A stretch of 64,000 nucleotides of DNA from Streptomyces sp. Tue 6430 (lineage in GTDB: Bacteria; Actinomycetota; Actinomycetes; Streptomycetales; Streptomycetaceae): assembly GCA_021568835.1 (NCBI GenBank), contig JAKGSH010000010.1:2356001-2420000 (forward strand). The letters are read 5' to 3'. The position numbers and the translations under genes are program-made. Of this stretch, positions 8,929 to 16,840 are shown in pieces; the stretch's first letter is position 1; every line of letters starts with the position of its first letter. The notes below the pieces were generated by a model. The model made no database searches and was not told the origin of the DNA. It worked only from the letters and a program-made list of their open reading frames with translations.

Positions 8929-9648
8929 GTGAGACATGCACTGAACCTGTGGCGTCAAGAGCTCGGAAAAGTGCCCGAGTCGGTCTGGCGACAGACCGAG
9001 CTCCGCGTGCTGATCCTCGCGGACAACGGGCTCACGGCCCTCCCACCGGACATCGGACGGCTCCGCCGGCTGAACACCCTGGACCTGGGCCACAACGCGC
9101 TGACGTCCGTGCCCGAAGAACTCGGCAGACTGACCAACCTCCGCGACTGCCTCTACCTGCACGACAACCAGCTGTCACGGATCCCTGACTCTCTGGGCTA
9201 CCTGACCCGGTTGCGTTACCTCAACGTCGGCGAGAACTCCCTCGCCACCCTGCCGGAGACCATCGGCGGGATGACCGCCCTCATCGAGTTCAGGGCGCAG
9301 CACAACCGGCTGACCACCTTGCCCGATGCCATCGGTCGGCTCCGCAACCTCCGTGAGCTGTGGCTACGGGGGAATGCCATCGAACACCTGCCGTCGTCGG
9401 CAGGCGAGCTGCTCGAACTACGCCACCTGGACCTGCGCGAGAACTCATTGGCCGAGGTGCCGGAATCACTGGCGGGCCTTCCGCGACTGCGTCACATGGA
9501 CCTGCGGAGCAACCGCCTCAGCCACCTGCCCGGCTGGCTCGCTCTGATGCCATCGCTGGAGAAGCTGGATCTGCGATGGAACGAGGTCGACCCCTCCCTA
9601 CCGCTCCTCAGCGAGCTGGAGCGGCGGGGATGCGTGGTCCTGACCTGA
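8929..9648 (+). CDS. leucine-rich repeat protein
   Basis: About 239 residues made almost entirely of eight to nine 23-residue leucine-rich repeats of the form LxxLxLxxNxLxxLPxxIGxL. No signal peptide or membrane segment is present, so it is probably a cytoplasmic protein-interaction module. I choose GTG 8929 because GAAGGAG at 8914-8920 lies upstream; ATG 8875 in the same frame would add 18 unlikely residues. The gene sits between the GNAT fragment and the intact GNAT gene and is visibly less GC-extreme than the backbone, which suggests an acquired block. The partner is unknown. Confidence 0.85.
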   Translation: MRHALNLWRQELGKVPESVWRQTELRVLILADNGLTALPPDIGRLRRLNTLDLGHNALTSVPEELGRLTNLRDCLYLHDNQLSRIPDSLGYLTRLRYLNVGENSLATLPETIGGMTALIEFRAQHNRLTTLPDAIGRLRNLRELWLRGNAIEHLPSSAGELLELRHLDLRENSLAEVPESLAGLPRLRHMDLRSNRLSHLPGWLALMPSLEKLDLRWNEVDPSLPLLSELERRGCVVLT

Positions 9649-9790
9649 CAGGAACGACTCCCTCACGCCACAGTGCTGCTGTCTCCCGTGAACAAGCACA
9701 AGCGAATTGATGACTGGACGCTGCTGAAACTCGTCAGCAAACACTGCCTCTGAAGATGAACGAAGCCACCACCACTCGCCCCTGACCGTG
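9649..9790. other. intergenic stretch with a possible short coding remnant
   Basis: A 22-codon plus-strand reading from GTG 9689 (VNKHKRIDDWTLLKLVSKHCL, then stop) has atypical codon use. It could be a tail of a lost gene. No Shine-Dalgarno, hairpin or IS ends were seen. Confidence 0.2.
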
Positions 9791-10662
9791 TCACACGTCC
9801 TTCTGATTGACGAAGCCGAGCGACATCAGCCCCTCAGCCGCGCAGAGACGATCTGACGCGCCACCGACTTCCGTCTGCAGGAGCTGGTAGGCGGCGCCGT
9901 GCCGGTGCCCCAGTGCATCGCCGCGCGCCACAGGGCACGGCCGTAACCGACGCCGCGGTACTCCGGCCGGACGCCGAAGTACTGGGGCAGCAGCCGCGCC
10001 CGCCCGGCGGCGTCGCTCATCGTCTCCATGGGGCCGAGGGCACCGGCCACGGTCGGCCCGTCGAGAACGGTGAGGACCGGGCCGACCGTCCCGGCTCGCA
10101 TCCGCTCGTACAGGAACGCGAAGCCGTCGTCAGCCATCGGCGCGGCGAACTCCGCGAACCGCTCGGGCTCGTCGAGCTGCTTGTACTCGACCACCGGGAC
10201 GTGCGGGGCCTCGCCGGGGCCGTCGGCGAACTCCTTGAGCTGGACTCGGGTCCCCACACCGTGCGCGTACGTGTCGGGCTGCTCCGGGCCGAGGAACCAC
10301 ACGATGCGGGCCGTCCGCGCGCCGTGGACCGCGGCGAGCTTGCGCGCCAGGTCGGCACCGGCCGACAGGCTGTCGGCGGCCGTCCCGTACACGTGGACCT
10401 TGACCACGCCCCCGGCCCGCTCGGCGAGCGTGGGGATCAGCGTCAGCCCGCGGCCGTGCTCGATGGCGTCAGCGATGACGCGCTCGGTCTTCGTGTCGAA
10501 CCATCGCTGGTCCTTGTCCCAGGGCAGGAATCGGTCGGTGCCGGCGTTCTCGACGACCGCCTCGAAAAGGTCGCGCAGCGGGTCGTCCCGGTGGGCGGGG
10601 CCAAGGGTGGGCACGTACGGCACGGGCATCACGGGCTCAAGCAGGTCCCAGGAGAAGCGCAT
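9791..10662 (-). CDS. GNAT-family N-acetyltransferase (one apparent frameshift near the C-terminus)
   Basis: Acetyl-CoA-dependent acyltransferase fold. The acetyl-CoA binding signature RPEYRGVGYGRALW lies near residue 230. After it the frame breaks at plus-strand CCCC 9908-9911. One more G gives HWGHRHGAAYQLLQTEVGG and an end at LMSLGFVNQKDV (stop 9791-9793), a normal GNAT tail. The N-terminal half (RFLPWDKDQRWFD, IVWFLGPEQPDTYA) is a separate domain that I do not recognise, and fragments of it recur at 8640-8876. ATG 10662 is used. It is separated from the peptide gene upstream by a terminator, so it may not be in that operon. Confidence 0.8.
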
Positions 10663-10694
10663 GCCTCGCACGCTATCCACCTTCCGTCAATGCC

Positions 10695-10728
10695 GCAGGC
10701 CCCGGCTCATGTTGCCGCCGGGGCCTGC
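10695..10728 (-). terminator. terminator after the peptide gene
   Basis: A perfect 11-bp stem (GCAGGCCCCGG / CCGGGGCCTGC) lies 28 bp beyond the stop of the 10756-10956 peptide gene and upstream of the GNAT start. It probably closes the radical SAM operon. Confidence 0.75.
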
Positions 10729-10755
10729 GTTCACCACCCGATCAGTCGCCCACCG

Positions 10756-10956
10756 CTAGTGCGGGTTGTCGTCGCCGGCGGCGCACGAGCACTTCGCGCT
10801 GTCCATCACGGTGTCCATGTCGGCGATGCCGGTGATGCTGGTCACCCGCGGCTCCGCCGCGAGGACAGGCCGCGTCAGGTACGGCAGGCCGCCGCCCTGG
10901 GGGCCATCGCCCGGCAGCGGGCGCCGCGGCGAGATCTCGACTGCTACAGCGGTCAT
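10756..10956 (-). CDS. putative RiPP precursor peptide
   Basis: A 66-residue peptide that starts at ATG 10956, 7 bp after the radical SAM stop, so the pair is probably translated together. It has a Pro/Gly-rich leader-like region (PRRPLPGDGPQGGGLPYLTR) and then a short helix-prone stretch. It ends KCSCAAGDDNPH with the only two cysteines in a CxC motif. Size, position and a cysteine-bearing C-terminus next to a SPASM maturase are the usual marks of a ribosomally made, radical-SAM-modified peptide. I do not recognise a named family. The core, crosslink and export are unknown: no protease or transporter gene is in the cluster. Confidence 0.65.
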   Translation of the reverse strand: MTAVAVEISPRRPLPGDGPQGGGLPYLTRPVLAAEPRVTSITGIADMDTVMDSAKCSCAAGDDNPH

Positions 10957-10963
10957 TCTGTCT

Positions 10964-12082
10964 TCACCCTGCTTTCTTGTCTCCGTGCTGGCAGTACGCC
11001 GCCAGCGGGGCCTTCGCCTCCTGGTAGTGCTTAGCCAGGGGCCTGCACACTCGGCAGGTACCGGCGATCGTGCAGCCTGAGCAGCCGCCGGTTCGAAGCA
11101 TGAGGCGGTCCGCGATCGCGCCCAGCCGGGCGAGGCCCTGAATGCCCTCGTGGGGCAGGCCGATCTGGTCGTCGCGGCCGATCTTGCAGATGGACACCAG
11201 GCCGTGCGGGTCCATGTGGAAGAAGGTGTGTCCGGCGTTGCAGCCGGTGAACTGCTTGCGCACCCGCAGGTGCTCCTTGGACTGCGCGGTGAGGACTTCG
11301 CCGCCGCCGTAGATCGTCGGCGTCATGTTCGTGAAGACCTCGTACTCGACGCCCCACGCCTTGCACAGGTCGATCATGGCCTGTTCCTCGTGGCCGTTGT
11401 CGTCGGTGACGACGATGCTCATCCGCAGCGGCAGACGGGCGTGGCGGGCGGCGTTCATGCCCTGCACGAACTGGTCCCAGGCGCCCTCGCGCTGCGTCAG
11501 CTCGTCGTAGCTGGCCTTCGTCGCGCCGTACATGGACACCGTGACGCGGTACGGCGGGCACTCGCGGAACGTCTGGAGAATGTTCTCCTTCCACAGCAGC
11601 GAGCCGTTCGTCGAGACCGTGATCATCATGCCGAGCGCGAAAGCATGCCGGTACGAGCGCAGGAAGTCCTTGTCGATGGTTGGCTCACCACCGGTGACCT
11701 GGAGGAAGAGGACGCCGGCCTCGGCCATGATGTTCAGGCACTGCCGCTTGTCCTCGAAGGGCATGCCCGAGTTCACCTTGAGCCCGAGGTAGCAGTGCTT
11801 GCACTTGTAGTTGCAGCCGAGGTTGACCTCCCAGGACGCCTTGCCGTAGCCCCAGGTCGACGGCTGCCGGACGAGCGTGGACTCGCCGAGCGGGCGGCCG
11901 TCGACGTCCAGGTCCGCCCACTGCTCGCGGACGGCGTCGGCATACCAGACCGGGGCCGGCTGGTCGGAAGCGTGGACGCGCAGCTCCTCGTAGCGCTCCT
12001 CGGGCAGCAGGGCGCCACCACGGGCGCCGGGCCGGACGAGTACGTGTTGTTCCAGGAACGGACTGACGATCAGGGCATGCAT
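10964..12082 (-). CDS. radical SAM/SPASM-domain protein, candidate peptide maturase
   Basis: 372 residues. The 4Fe-4S site CxxxCxxC is seen in NLGCNYKCKHCYLG (Cys 90, 94, 97), followed by VTGGEPTIDKDF (GGE motif) and VSTNGSLLWK. The C-terminal auxiliary cluster region has Cys-rich TGGCSGCTIAGTCRVCRPL, typical of SPASM/Twitch enzymes that modify peptides. The first 85 residues are extra and may bind the precursor. ATG 12082 follows GGAG with a 5-base gap. The peptide gene follows 7 bp downstream and an HATPase gene lies 94 bp upstream. Chemistry such as C-S or C-C bond formation cannot be told from sequence. Confidence 0.88.
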   Translation of the reverse strand: MHALIVSPFLEQHVLVRPGARGGALLPEERYEELRVHASDQPAPVWYADAVREQWADLDVDGRPLGESTLVRQPSTWGYGKASWEVNLGCNYKCKHCYLGLKVNSGMPFEDKRQCLNIMAEAGVLFLQVTGGEPTIDKDFLRSYRHAFALGMMITVSTNGSLLWKENILQTFRECPPYRVTVSMYGATKASYDELTQREGAWDQFVQGMNAARHARLPLRMSIVVTDDNGHEEQAMIDLCKAWGVEYEVFTNMTPTIYGGGEVLTAQSKEHLRVRKQFTGCNAGHTFFHMDPHGLVSICKIGRDDQIGLPHEGIQGLARLGAIADRLMLRTGGCSGCTIAGTCRVCRPLAKHYQEAKAPLAAYCQHGDKKAG

Positions 12083-12176
12083 GCAGACTCCAAGGCAGGG
12101 AGGGTGGCCGCCCCGGCCGGAGGGAGGCCGTTGACATCTGCGACCGGGGCGGGGTCTGTGGTGACGGGGCTGTGCG

Positions 12177-12749
12177 TCAAGAACGCGTGGCCAGGCCGCC
12201 GAGGACGGCGGTGGCGACCGTGAGGAGTATCAGGACGTAGACGACCTGGGCACGGTGGCTGCTGTATATCGGGATGCCGGGCGTGGGCGTCTCCGCCATG
12301 GCGGGCGCCTGCAAGTCGGCCCAGACCCGCTTCCCCCACCTGAGCGGGTCCGTGCCCCACTGCTGCGAGACGGCCTCCACGAGAGCCAAGCCGCGGCCGT
12401 GGTCCTCCTCGTCGGCGGCGACGGTCTTCGTCGGCGGGGTGTGGCTGAAGTCGACGACCGCGATGCGCACCTGGTCGTCGTGGAGACGCCGCAGCGTCAC
12501 ACTGAACACCCCGGCCCGCGCGTGCAGAACGGCGTTGGTGGCGAGTTCGGAGACGACCAGCTCGGCTGTGTCGGCCAACTCGTCGGGCAGCTCCCATTCC
12601 TCCAGAACCGCCGCCACGAACTGGCGTGCGTCGCGTACCGAGGCTCCTTTCCGCTGGAACACTTCGGTCGCCACCGGCCTGCCGTCCTCAGCGATTCGCA
12701 TTCTGCCCGGTGCACGGCGGCCCGCCGACACCTCAGCCGCGCCGGTCAT
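12177..12749 (-). CDS. HATPase (anti-sigma-like) protein with C-terminal membrane helix
   Basis: 190 residues. The Bergerat-fold ATPase of the SpoIIAB/RsbW type is visible: ELVVSELATNAVLHA (N box), IAVVDFSHTPP (G1-like) and GRGLALVEAVSQQWG (G2). Streptomyces has many such proteins, often serine kinases or anti-sigma factors. Unusually, the C-terminus ends in a hydrophobic helix (VVYVLILLTVATAVLGGLA) followed by RS, a likely tail anchor. It overlaps the end of the upstream hypothetical gene by 17 bp, suggesting coupled translation. No sigma factor is present in the cluster. Confidence 0.82.
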   Translation of the reverse strand: MTGAAEVSAGRRAPGRMRIAEDGRPVATEVFQRKGASVRDARQFVAAVLEEWELPDELADTAELVVSELATNAVLHARAGVFSVTLRRLHDDQVRIAVVDFSHTPPTKTVAADEEDHGRGLALVEAVSQQWGTDPLRWGKRVWADLQAPAMAETPTPGIPIYSSHRAQVVYVLILLTVATAVLGGLATRS

Positions 12750-13233
12750 TGGCGAGCCGGTCCCGGCCGGTGTCCACGAGCTGCGAGACCGCGTCAGCGA
12801 CCGTCAGGATCCCGGCGCTGTCCATCGGCACGCACCAGTACGAGCGGTGAGCCGGATCGGTGGCAGAGAGGGCGGGCACTCCGAGGTAATGGTTCTGCCC
12901 GAGGTATTCGGCGTCGTCCCTAGCCTGCTGCCACGCGGGGCGCCGCCCCGTGCTGATGCCGACGAGGGCGTAGTACCGTCCGCTCTCCTGGTCCATGAAC
13001 ACCGGGCCGCCCAGCAAAGCCTTCGCCAGGTACTGGTCGACCTCGACGAGGTCGTCGGTGCGGGCCGCCGCGTGGACGGGGGGCGCGCTGATCCGGATGG
13101 CGCCGAAGGCACCGCCGCAGCGCAGGAGAGGCACGCCGTCGGAAAGCCATTCCGCCCGGGCCCGGCCACGGTCGGGCGCCGCCGTCAGCAACCACTGCTC
13201 AGCCGTGAGGGCCCGCTCCGCACGGGTCGTCAC
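12733..13233 (-). CDS. conserved Streptomyces hypothetical protein
   Basis: About 166 residues from GTG 13233 (TTRAERALTAEQWLL start); an earlier start at 13311 is possible but extends into the control region. It has conserved-looking GGPVFMDQESGRYYALV and LGVPALSATD stretches. I recall similar proteins beside HATPase and HTH-regulator genes in Streptomyces but know no function. It has no membrane segment. It is the first gene of the minus-strand cluster and overlaps the HATPase gene by 17 bp. Confidence 0.75.
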   Translation of the reverse strand: MTTRAERALTAEQWLLTAAPDRGRARAEWLSDGVPLLRCGGAFGAIRISAPPVHAAARTDDLVEVDQYLAKALLGGPVFMDQESGRYYALVGISTGRRPAWQQARDDAEYLGQNHYLGVPALSATDPAHRSYWCVPMDSAGILTVADAVSQLVDTGRDRLANDRRG

Positions 13234-13421
13234 TGACAGGTCTGTCCGGGTATGCACTGGTCCAGCTCCCCTCGGTGATGCTCGGTCCACCACTAGCCAA
13301 CTCCCGGACAACTGAGGGCGCCGGACCTACAGGCGGACATTCCGCCGGACATTTCCGTGACCGGACTTTCCAACGCCACAAAGCCGCTACGGTCGGTGAT
13401 GACACATCACGGAGGTTGCAC
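13234..13421. promoter_or_regulatory. divergent control region of the peptide cluster and its regulator
   Basis: It separates the minus-strand cluster from the plus-strand HTH regulator. It contains the direct repeats GGACATTCCG and GGACATTTCCG at about 13333-13357, plus TCCGGACAACTGAG nearby. These are possible binding sites for the HTH protein. No promoter could be fixed. Confidence 0.35.
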
Positions 13422-14723
13422 GTGAGCGAGCTGACGCAGTTCGAAAGCGCATGCATCGCCATGGGTTGGAAGAGGCCGGCCCAGTTCTTACAGGCCTTCG
13501 AGTCGACTGCGCGCATGCTCGGCGAACCGGTGACCATCACAGATCGCCACTTCCGCCGATGGAGGGCCTCCGCCCCGCCCAATCCGAAAGGCCGCAACTG
13601 GCGCATCCTGCACGCCATGTTCGGCGTGGACCCGCGGGAGTTGGGTTTCCCCGGGCCGCCCCCAAGTGCTTACGTGAGCAATGCAGCACTGTTCACACAG
13701 GAAGGCACGAGCGTGGATCGACGGGCATTTTTGCAGGACTCCATCGGGGTGGCCGCAGCCGCCGGACTTCCCACGCCGCCAGCCAGAACAGCAACGCTCA
13801 CCCCCGGAAGCGCAATCGGTACCGCCCACGTCGTCGAACTCCGCGAAGGCCTGCGCTCCCTCTACCACCTCGACGACGCCTACGGCGGCGGTGACGTCCG
13901 CCGACTGGCACGCCGCCACCTCAGCCGGGTCCAGCGCGTCATCAACACAGCGCAGTACCCGGAAACCATCGGCCGCCAGTTGCAGCTACTCGCCGGTGAA
14001 ACAGCCGAACACTGCGGCTGGCTCCACTACGACGCCGACCAGCAGGACGAGGCCCGCCGCTACTGGGGCGAGGCGCTGACCGTCGCCACCGTCCTGGAGG
14101 ACTCCAGCCTCGCCATTCTCGTCCTGGCGTCCATGAGCATGCAGGCCTCGTACGAAGGCCGTCCCCGCGAAGGCCTCAACCTCGCCCGCGCCGCGCAGTA
14201 CCGCGCCGCCCGCTACGGCTCACCCGTTCTCCAATCCCTCCTCGCCTCCCGTGAGGCGCGCGCCCTGTCACTCATGCAGGACGCCACTGCCGCACGCCGC
14301 CAACTCGCGGTCTCCATACGCCTGGTAGAAGATTCCGAGCGTGGACGCCCGTCTCCCGAATGGGCCGCCTTCCACGGGCAAGCCGAACTCGACTACGCCC
14401 AAGGCTTGCTCTACACGGAGACCGGACACCACGGCGCCGCGGTCCAGTTCCTCGGCGCCGCACTCGCCCACCAGGACCGCACCTACGGCCGCAACCGAGC
14501 CCTGTACAGGCTCACTCTCGCCCGCAGCCTCGTCCATGCCGGCGAAGTCGACGAGGCCGCGAAGCACGCCGTGGAAAGCCTGGAGCACCTGGACGAGGTC
14601 GAGTCCGGCCGCGTCACCCGGCGTCTCGGCGAAGTGGCCACCCTCCTGCGGAACGTGGGCGCCGTCAGCGCCCGTGACGCCGCCGACCAGCTCACCGGGT
14701 ACACGGAGTCGAGGGCCGCCTGA
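13422..14723 (+). CDS. HTH/TPR transcriptional regulator with a TTA codon
   Basis: About 433 residues from GTG 13422, with GGAGG at 13411-13415. The N-terminal 75 residues (ESACIAMGWKRPAQF ... ITDRHFRRWR) resemble the DNA-binding segment of Streptomyces XRE-like regulators. The rest is helical tetratricopeptide-like repeats (about 140-420; ETAEHCGWLHYDADQQDEA, ALYRLTLARSLVHAGEVDEA). Leu23 is encoded by TTA (13488-13490), so translation should depend on the bldA tRNA, whose gene lies 2 kb away. The stop overlaps the start of the GNAT gene (TGATG). It likely controls itself and the divergent peptide cluster. Confidence 0.82.
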   Translation: MSELTQFESACIAMGWKRPAQFLQAFESTARMLGEPVTITDRHFRRWRASAPPNPKGRNWRILHAMFGVDPRELGFPGPPPSAYVSNAALFTQEGTSVDRRAFLQDSIGVAAAAGLPTPPARTATLTPGSAIGTAHVVELREGLRSLYHLDDAYGGGDVRRLARRHLSRVQRVINTAQYPETIGRQLQLLAGETAEHCGWLHYDADQQDEARRYWGEALTVATVLEDSSLAILVLASMSMQASYEGRPREGLNLARAAQYRAARYGSPVLQSLLASREARALSLMQDATAARRQLAVSIRLVEDSERGRPSPEWAAFHGQAELDYAQGLLYTETGHHGAAVQFLGAALAHQDRTYGRNRALYRLTLARSLVHAGEVDEAAKHAVESLEHLDEVESGRVTRRLGEVATLLRNVGAVSARDAADQLTGYTESRAA

Positions 14724-15280
14724 TGCCGGACATCGTTTACGAACGGATCGACAGCCAGAACGCGGCCGCTCAGCTGGACCGCTTCCTCAGCGCCTACGAG
14801 GAGGTCTACGCCGAAGCCCCGTACAACGAAGGCCCCTCCGACGTCGCCGAGTTCATCGAGCACTACGCCGTGCACTCCCGCCGGCCCGGCATGCGACTCG
14901 TCCTCGCCTTCGACGGCGCAGAGGTAGTCGGCTTCACCTACGGGTATTACCTCGCCCCGGATACGCGCTGGTGGCGGAATCTGCAGGACGTCACCCTGCA
15001 GGACGACTTCACCCGCGAGGACGGGCGCCGCACCTTCGTCGTCATCGAGCTGGCCGTCCGGAAGGCCTGGCGGCGCCGCGGTGTCGCCGCCGCACTGCAC
15101 GAACAGCTCACTCGCGGCCTCAACGCCGAGCGCGTCACCCTGACCGTACGACCCGAACCGGAGGCCGAGGCCGCCCGCTGCGCATACGAGTCGTGGGGCT
15201 ACCGCACGGTCGGCACCTCGCACCCGTGGGACGAGGCTCCGCTGTACGCGTGCATGGTCCGGGTGTGCAACCCGCGCTGA
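14723..15280 (+). CDS. GNAT-family N-acetyltransferase
   Basis: 185 residues, with ATG 14723 overlapping the stop of the TTA-containing regulator by one base, so the two are coupled. The acetyl-CoA loop is seen in VRKAWRRRGVAAALHEQL (about 112-128), preceded by the beta-4 strand TFVVIELAV and followed by ARCAYESWGYRTVG. The substrate is unknown. It may belong functionally to the peptide cluster or protect against a product. Confidence 0.85.
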   Translation: MPDIVYERIDSQNAAAQLDRFLSAYEEVYAEAPYNEGPSDVAEFIEHYAVHSRRPGMRLVLAFDGAEVVGFTYGYYLAPDTRWWRNLQDVTLQDDFTREDGRRTFVVIELAVRKAWRRRGVAAALHEQLTRGLNAERVTLTVRPEPEAEAARCAYESWGYRTVGTSHPWDEAPLYACMVRVCNPR

Positions 15281-15491
15281 CCGTCCTACAGGCCGCGCCC
15301 TCGCTGCTCGACGGACGCAGGAGTACTCAGGCGTTGAAGCCCTATGGTGCTCGGCGGCTCGGTCACCTCGGCACCGATGCAACCGAGGGCTTTCACTCAT
15401 CCAGCGCCTCTGTCGGCAGCCCTTGACCACGTCTGTGGACAACGACATCCGAGAACTCAGCGTTTCCACTGGTCACCAAAAGTGGCTGGGG
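15281..15491. other. noncoding region on the 3' side of bldA
   Basis: No gene was seen. A weak hairpin CCACT...AGTGG (about 15465-15485, containing GGTCACC) could end the bldA transcript, which runs leftward into this region. Confidence 0.3.
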
Positions 15492-15577
15492 TGGTGCCCG
15501 GAACCGGACTTGAACCGGTACGCCCGCGAGGGGCAGCGAGGTTTAAGCTCGCCGTGTCTGCATTCCACCATCCGGGC
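15492..15577 (-). tRNA. bldA: tRNA-Leu (anticodon UAA), bldA
   Basis: Reading the minus strand from 15577, the acceptor GCCCGGA pairs with TCCGGGC. The anticodon stem GCGAG/CTCGC holds the loop CTTAAAC, anticodon TAA. There is a long class II variable arm, the T-arm is ACCGG-TTCAAGT-CCGGT, the discriminator is A, and CCA is encoded at 15492-15494. It decodes UUA, the rarest Leu codon in Streptomyces, and is the developmental switch bldA. All helices pair, so the gene looks intact. Confidence 0.97.
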
Positions 15578-16005
15578 AGGCCATGGGCTCCGCGTCGCGG
15601 TTCGACCCTATCGGGAGGCGTCCGGCCGACAGGGGGCGGGCAACCCGATGTTGTCTTATTTTATTGACTTCTGAGGGTGCATCAGCACCGGAACAGGCCA
15701 TCCGCACGTGCCAACAGCCTCGTGCAGGACGTCGGCCGCCGCATGCGGAATGACGGAATTTCACCGTCTAAACAAGGGCGCTCCACCGGTTCTTGACGAC
15801 CGGCACTTCAGGCGGCGCCTCGGACGGAACCTCGGGCGACACCTCGGGGGCGCGTGTCATCCCCTGGTATGACACGGCGGCCCGCGGTCCCTCGCAGGTC
15901 TGCCCCCGAGACCGGAGCAGCGGGTGACTACAGGGCGCCGGGCGGCCGAGACGATGGTGCGGATCCCGAAACGCACCACGCCGTCGTCCCCACAGGAGCT
16001 CCGCC
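15578..16005. other. region between bldA and the ABC exporter genes
   Basis: 428 bp with no convincing gene. It contains the bldA promoter (minus strand), a markedly AT-rich pocket (TTGTCTTATTTTATTGACTTC near 15650-15671), and the promoter of the plus-strand ABC operon. I could not assign -35/-10 boxes with confidence. Confidence 0.4.
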
Positions 16006-16776
16006 TTGACCACCATGCCCCTCGCCGACCGGTCCACCGCCGTGGCCGCACGCGCCACGGACCTGTCCAAGACCTACGGACAGGGCGAGACCCGGGTGGT
16101 CGCCCTGGACCGGGTCTCCGTCGATTTCCGGCAGGCCGAGTTCACCGCGATCATGGGCCCCTCCGGCTCCGGCAAGTCCACGCTGATGCACTGCGTGGCC
16201 GGGCTGGACACCTTCTCCTCCGGCTCCGTGCGCATCGGCGACACCGAGCTGGGCTCCCTGAAGGACAAGCAGCTCACCAAGTTGCGCCGGGACAAGATCG
16301 GGTTCATCTTCCAGGCGTTCAACCTGCTGCCCACCCTGAACGCCCTGGAGAACATCACCCTCCCGATGGACATCGCCGGCCGCAGGCCGGACAAGGAGTG
16401 GCTGGACAAGGTCATCCGCATGGTCGGGCTCGCCGACCGGCTGGGCCACCGCCCCTCGCAGCTCTCCGGCGGCCAGCAGCAGCGCGTCGCCGTCGCCCGC
16501 GCCCTGGCCTCCCGGCCGGACATCGTCTTCGGCGACGAACCGACCGGGAACCTCGACTCCCGTTCGGGCGCCGAGGTGCTCGGCTTCCTGCGCAACTCCG
16601 TGCGCGAGCTGGGCCAGACGGTCGTCATGGTGACCCACGACCCGGTGGCCGCGGCGTACGCGGACCGGGTCGTGTTCCTCGCGGACGGCCGGATCGTCGA
16701 CGAGGTGCACGGGCCCACCGCCGAGTCGGTGCTCGACCGCATGAAGCGCTTCGACGCCAAGGGCCGCACCAGCTGA
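16006..16776 (+). CDS. ABC transporter ATP-binding protein, MacB/LolD type
   Basis: 256 residues. Walker A GPSGSGKST (about 47-55), Q-loop IFQAFNLLPTLNA, signature LSGGQQQRVAVARAL, Walker B IVFGDEPTGNLDS and the switch His in VTHDPVAAAYADRV are all present. The start is TTG 16006, with AGGAG at 15993-15997 eight bases upstream; ATG 16015 would be too far. It drives the FtsX-type permease that starts 64 bp downstream. It is closely similar to the ATPase at 40590-41377, so the two pairs are paralogs. The substrate (lipid, peptide or drug) is unknown. Confidence 0.92.
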   Translation: MTTMPLADRSTAVAARATDLSKTYGQGETRVVALDRVSVDFRQAEFTAIMGPSGSGKSTLMHCVAGLDTFSSGSVRIGDTELGSLKDKQLTKLRRDKIGFIFQAFNLLPTLNALENITLPMDIAGRRPDKEWLDKVIRMVGLADRLGHRPSQLSGGQQQRVAVARALASRPDIVFGDEPTGNLDSRSGAEVLGFLRNSVRELGQTVVMVTHDPVAAAYADRVVFLADGRIVDEVHGPTAESVLDRMKRFDAKGRTS

Positions 16777-16840
16777 ATCCCGGTCAGGTCCGACAGGACC
16801 CAAGGACCGAAGGACCGACAGACCGAGAAGAAAAGAACCC

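Noticed and set aside
9689..9754. Short frame VNKHKRIDDWTLLKLVSKHCL as a transposase tail
   Set aside because: Too short to assign; no inverted repeats or target duplication were seen.
15492..15577. bldA as a proven attachment site for an integrated element
   Set aside because: No integrase and no direct repeat of the tRNA 3' end were found near 8.5-9.7 kb; kept only as a positional suggestion.
15578..15700. Assigned bldA promoter boxes
   Set aside because: Candidate boxes (TTGCCC and TAGGGT) have a spacer well over 20 bases, so I do not claim them.
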